Below, piece by piece: positions 5,549-6,544 of a stretch of DNA of 6,544 nucleotides. The notes beneath the pieces were generated by a model. It was not told the origin of the DNA and did no database searches. It worked only from the letters and a program-made list of their open reading frames with translations. The stretch spans positions 1 to 6,544 of the forward strand of contig CAZJPS010000066.1 in assembly GCA_964548055.1 (NCBI GenBank), written 5' to 3'. This DNA comes from CAZJPS01 sp964548055. GTDB taxonomy: Bacteria > Patescibacteriota > Gracilibacteria > Peribacterales > Peribacteraceae. Both the position numbers and the translations under genes were made by a program. Position 1 is the stretch's first letter. Each line of letters starts with the position of its first letter.

Positions 5549-6307
5549 TCATAATGCTTTTGCGCTTAACCCCTGCAACAGCACACCCACACCGTAGGCA
5601 ATGGCTGCTGTTATCAATCCTACACCTACTACCTCTAAAGTTCCTTTTAAAAGGCGTTCGCGGGTGACAACACTGCGCAGGATTCCCAAAAAAAGCATGG
5701 CTGTACATGTTGAAAATGCAGCAATCCCAAAACTATCTTGAGAAATAGGAAACAAATAAGGAGCAACGGGTATAGAACCAAATACAACAAAGGCAATGAA
5801 TGTAACAAACCCATGCATGAAGGGCTTGGATGAAGCTTCTTTGGTAAGCCCATGTTCTTCGCTCATCATCATATCCACCCACACATGGGGATTCGATGTA
5901 ATCACTGCTGTTGCACGTTCTAAATCCTCTCCCATAAATCCTTTTATGCGGAAAAATTCGCGCACTTCTTCTTTTTCCATATCAGGGTCATCTTGAATCT
6001 CCTGAAATTCTTCTTTTCGCAGTCGCTCGTACTGATCACGCTCAGATTTAAGAGAAAGATATGCGCCTGCCGCCATAGAAACTCCATCTGCAAAAAGATT
6101 TGCAATCCCCAAAATTATAACGACATAACTAGGCAAACCTGCTCCCACCGTGCCCGCCACAACCGCAAAAGTTGTGACTATGCCATCGTTACCACCGTAC
6201 ACGATATTGTGAATATAAGGGCCAAGCCGGTGCCCGTGCACTTCGGATTGCTGATGCTTTTGAAGTGCTTGCTGTACATCACGAGCGGAGGAAGGTACTT
6301 GCTTCAT
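5549..6307 (-). CDS. VIT1/CCC1 family divalent metal (Fe/Mn) transporter
   Basis: A 252-residue membrane transporter of the vacuolar iron transporter family, which in characterised members exchanges protons for Fe2+ or Mn2+. Five membrane segments are visible: about 33-58 (IVYGGNDGIVTTFAVVAG), 60-88 (GIANLFADGVSMAAGAYLSL), 165-183, 192-212 and 222-246. Between helices 2 and 3 is a charged cytoplasmic domain like the metal-binding domain of eucalyptus VIT1. Residues equivalent to those recalled from that structure are present at a constant offset of two: D41, M78, E100, E103, E111, E114, M147, M148 and E151. Start: ATG 6307; a GTG at 6322 would add five residues (MYDLL). Neither has a Shine-Dalgarno. 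Fe versus Mn specificity cannot be read from the sequence. It is convergent with the dehydrogenase gene with no spacer and divergent from the gene at 6424. Confidence 0.94.
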   Translation of the reverse strand: MKQVPSSARDVQQALQKHQQSEVHGHRLGPYIHNIVYGGNDGIVTTFAVVAGTVGAGLPSYVVIILGIANLFADGVSMAAGAYLSLKSERDQYERLRKEEFQEIQDDPDMEKEEVREFFRIKGFMGEDLERATAVITSNPHVWVDMMMSEEHGLTKEASSKPFMHGFVTFIAFVVFGSIPVAPYLFPISQDSFGIAAFSTCTAMLFLGILRSVVTRERLLKGTLEVVGVGLITAAIAYGVGVLLQGLSAKAL

Positions 6308-6334
6308 AAGCAGATCATACACGCATGTGTAAAC

Positions 6335-6362
6335 GTAATACCAATACAGGGGGTGTTTCCAA
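6335..6362 (-). promoter_or_regulatory. Possible promoter of the VIT1/CCC1 gene
   Basis: On the minus strand TTGGAA (6357-6362) and TATTAC (6335-6340) are separated by 16 bases, four of six consensus bases each. Transcription would start near 6328, about 20 bases before the ATG at 6307. Weak but correctly placed. Confidence 0.3.
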
Positions 6363-6385
6363 GCTATTGAACCATTACGCAGTAC

Positions 6386-6414
6386 TTGACATTTTATAGT
6401 AAATACATTTAAAT
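6386..6414 (+). promoter_or_regulatory. Promoter with consensus -35 for the gene at 6424
   Basis: A perfect TTGACA (6386-6391), a 17-base AT-rich spacer, then TTAAAT (6409-6414; four of six). The predicted start is about 6421, only three bases before the ATG at 6424. An ATTTAAAT palindrome (6407-6414) covers the -10 box. This is the best -35 box in the window. Confidence 0.55.
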
Positions 6415-6423
6415 ATATACACT

Positions 6424-6544
6424 ATGCCAAATACAGAAAATGAACAGCCTGAGACAGTAGAGAACCACTTTTATAATGATAACGAAGCTTCTCATCGGCA
6501 TTTTACGCCACAGGGGTTTCTAAAACTAAATGAACTTCTTGGCC
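6424..6544 (+). CDS. N-terminal start of an unrecognised protein (partial)
   Basis: An ATG followed by 40 open codons up to the right edge. The protein begins MPNTENEQPETVENHFYND, an acidic, polar and probably disordered stretch, then HRHFTPQGFLKLNELLG, which may be the beginning of a helix. There is no signal peptide or membrane segment in the visible part. A consensus-like promoter immediately upstream and the CTATG context support a real start. I do not recognise the family and assign no function. Confidence 0.6.
   Translation, partial: MPNTENEQPETVENHFYNDNEASHRHFTPQGFLKLNELLG

Noticed and set aside
5993..6370. A 125-codon plus-strand open frame opposite the VIT gene
   Set aside because: It is a shadow of the VIT gene, rich in Cys/His/Ile in no pattern, and extends through the VIT promoter region.
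1..6544. Recoded TGA (Gly), as in some Patescibacteria-related lineages
   Set aside because: TGA ends four genes (662, 3033, 4077, 5549) exactly where the protein families end, so the standard code applies.
1..6544. Mobile element, CRISPR array, tRNA or defence system
   Set aside because: No direct-repeat arrays, terminal inverted repeats, transposase or integrase motifs, tRNA-like cloverleaf or defence-protein motifs were seen on either strand.

Overview
The window looks like an ordinary stretch of chromosome from an uncultivated, moderately AT-rich bacterium. The gene mix (YibE/F, VIT1/CCC1, DUF2127, a lone secreted PepSY protein, small flavoproteins, a D-2-hydroxyacid dehydrogenase), the compact spacing and the scarcity of Shine-Dalgarno sequences would fit a Patescibacteria/CPR-type genome, but this is inference from gene style and no marker gene is present. 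The standard genetic code fits: TGA ends four of the genes. No rRNA, tRNA, CRISPR, transposase, phage or plasmid gene is visible.

Layout. Bases 1-126 hold the end of an unrecognised plus-strand gene. It converges across a short hairpin-bearing gap on a minus-strand block: DUF1801 protein (180-605) and, upstream of it, a YibE/F membrane protein (662-1804). An intrinsic terminator (1871-1898) separates these from a secreted PepSY protein (1941-2366, minus). A 166-base divergent control region follows. The plus-strand block then runs: DUF2127 membrane protein (2533-3033), a four-helix membrane protein of unknown role (3102-3485), a nitroreductase (3538-4077), a PNPOx-fold flavoprotein (4074-4541) and a D-lactate-dehydrogenase-like enzyme (4556-5548). 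The last gene abuts, tail to tail with no spacer, a VIT1/CCC1 metal transporter (5549-6307, minus). A second divergent region leads to the start of an unrecognised plus-strand gene (6424 to the edge).

How the genes fit together. Nitroreductase and PNPOx protein share four bases at their junction and are both expected to bind FMN, so they are probably co-translated redox/detoxification partners; the dehydrogenase follows 14 bases later and may be in the same transcript. The VIT protein keeps a complete-looking metal-binding set, and DUF1801 includes a frataxin-like iron protein of Bacillus, so a loose metal/envelope theme is possible but not demonstrated.

No convincing undescribed system was found. 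The best leads are regulatory: a perfect hairpin between a TATAAT box and the ribosome site of the nitroreductase gene, recurring CTATG start contexts with -10-like boxes very close to some starts, and a consensus TTGACA promoter almost touching the start codon at 6424.
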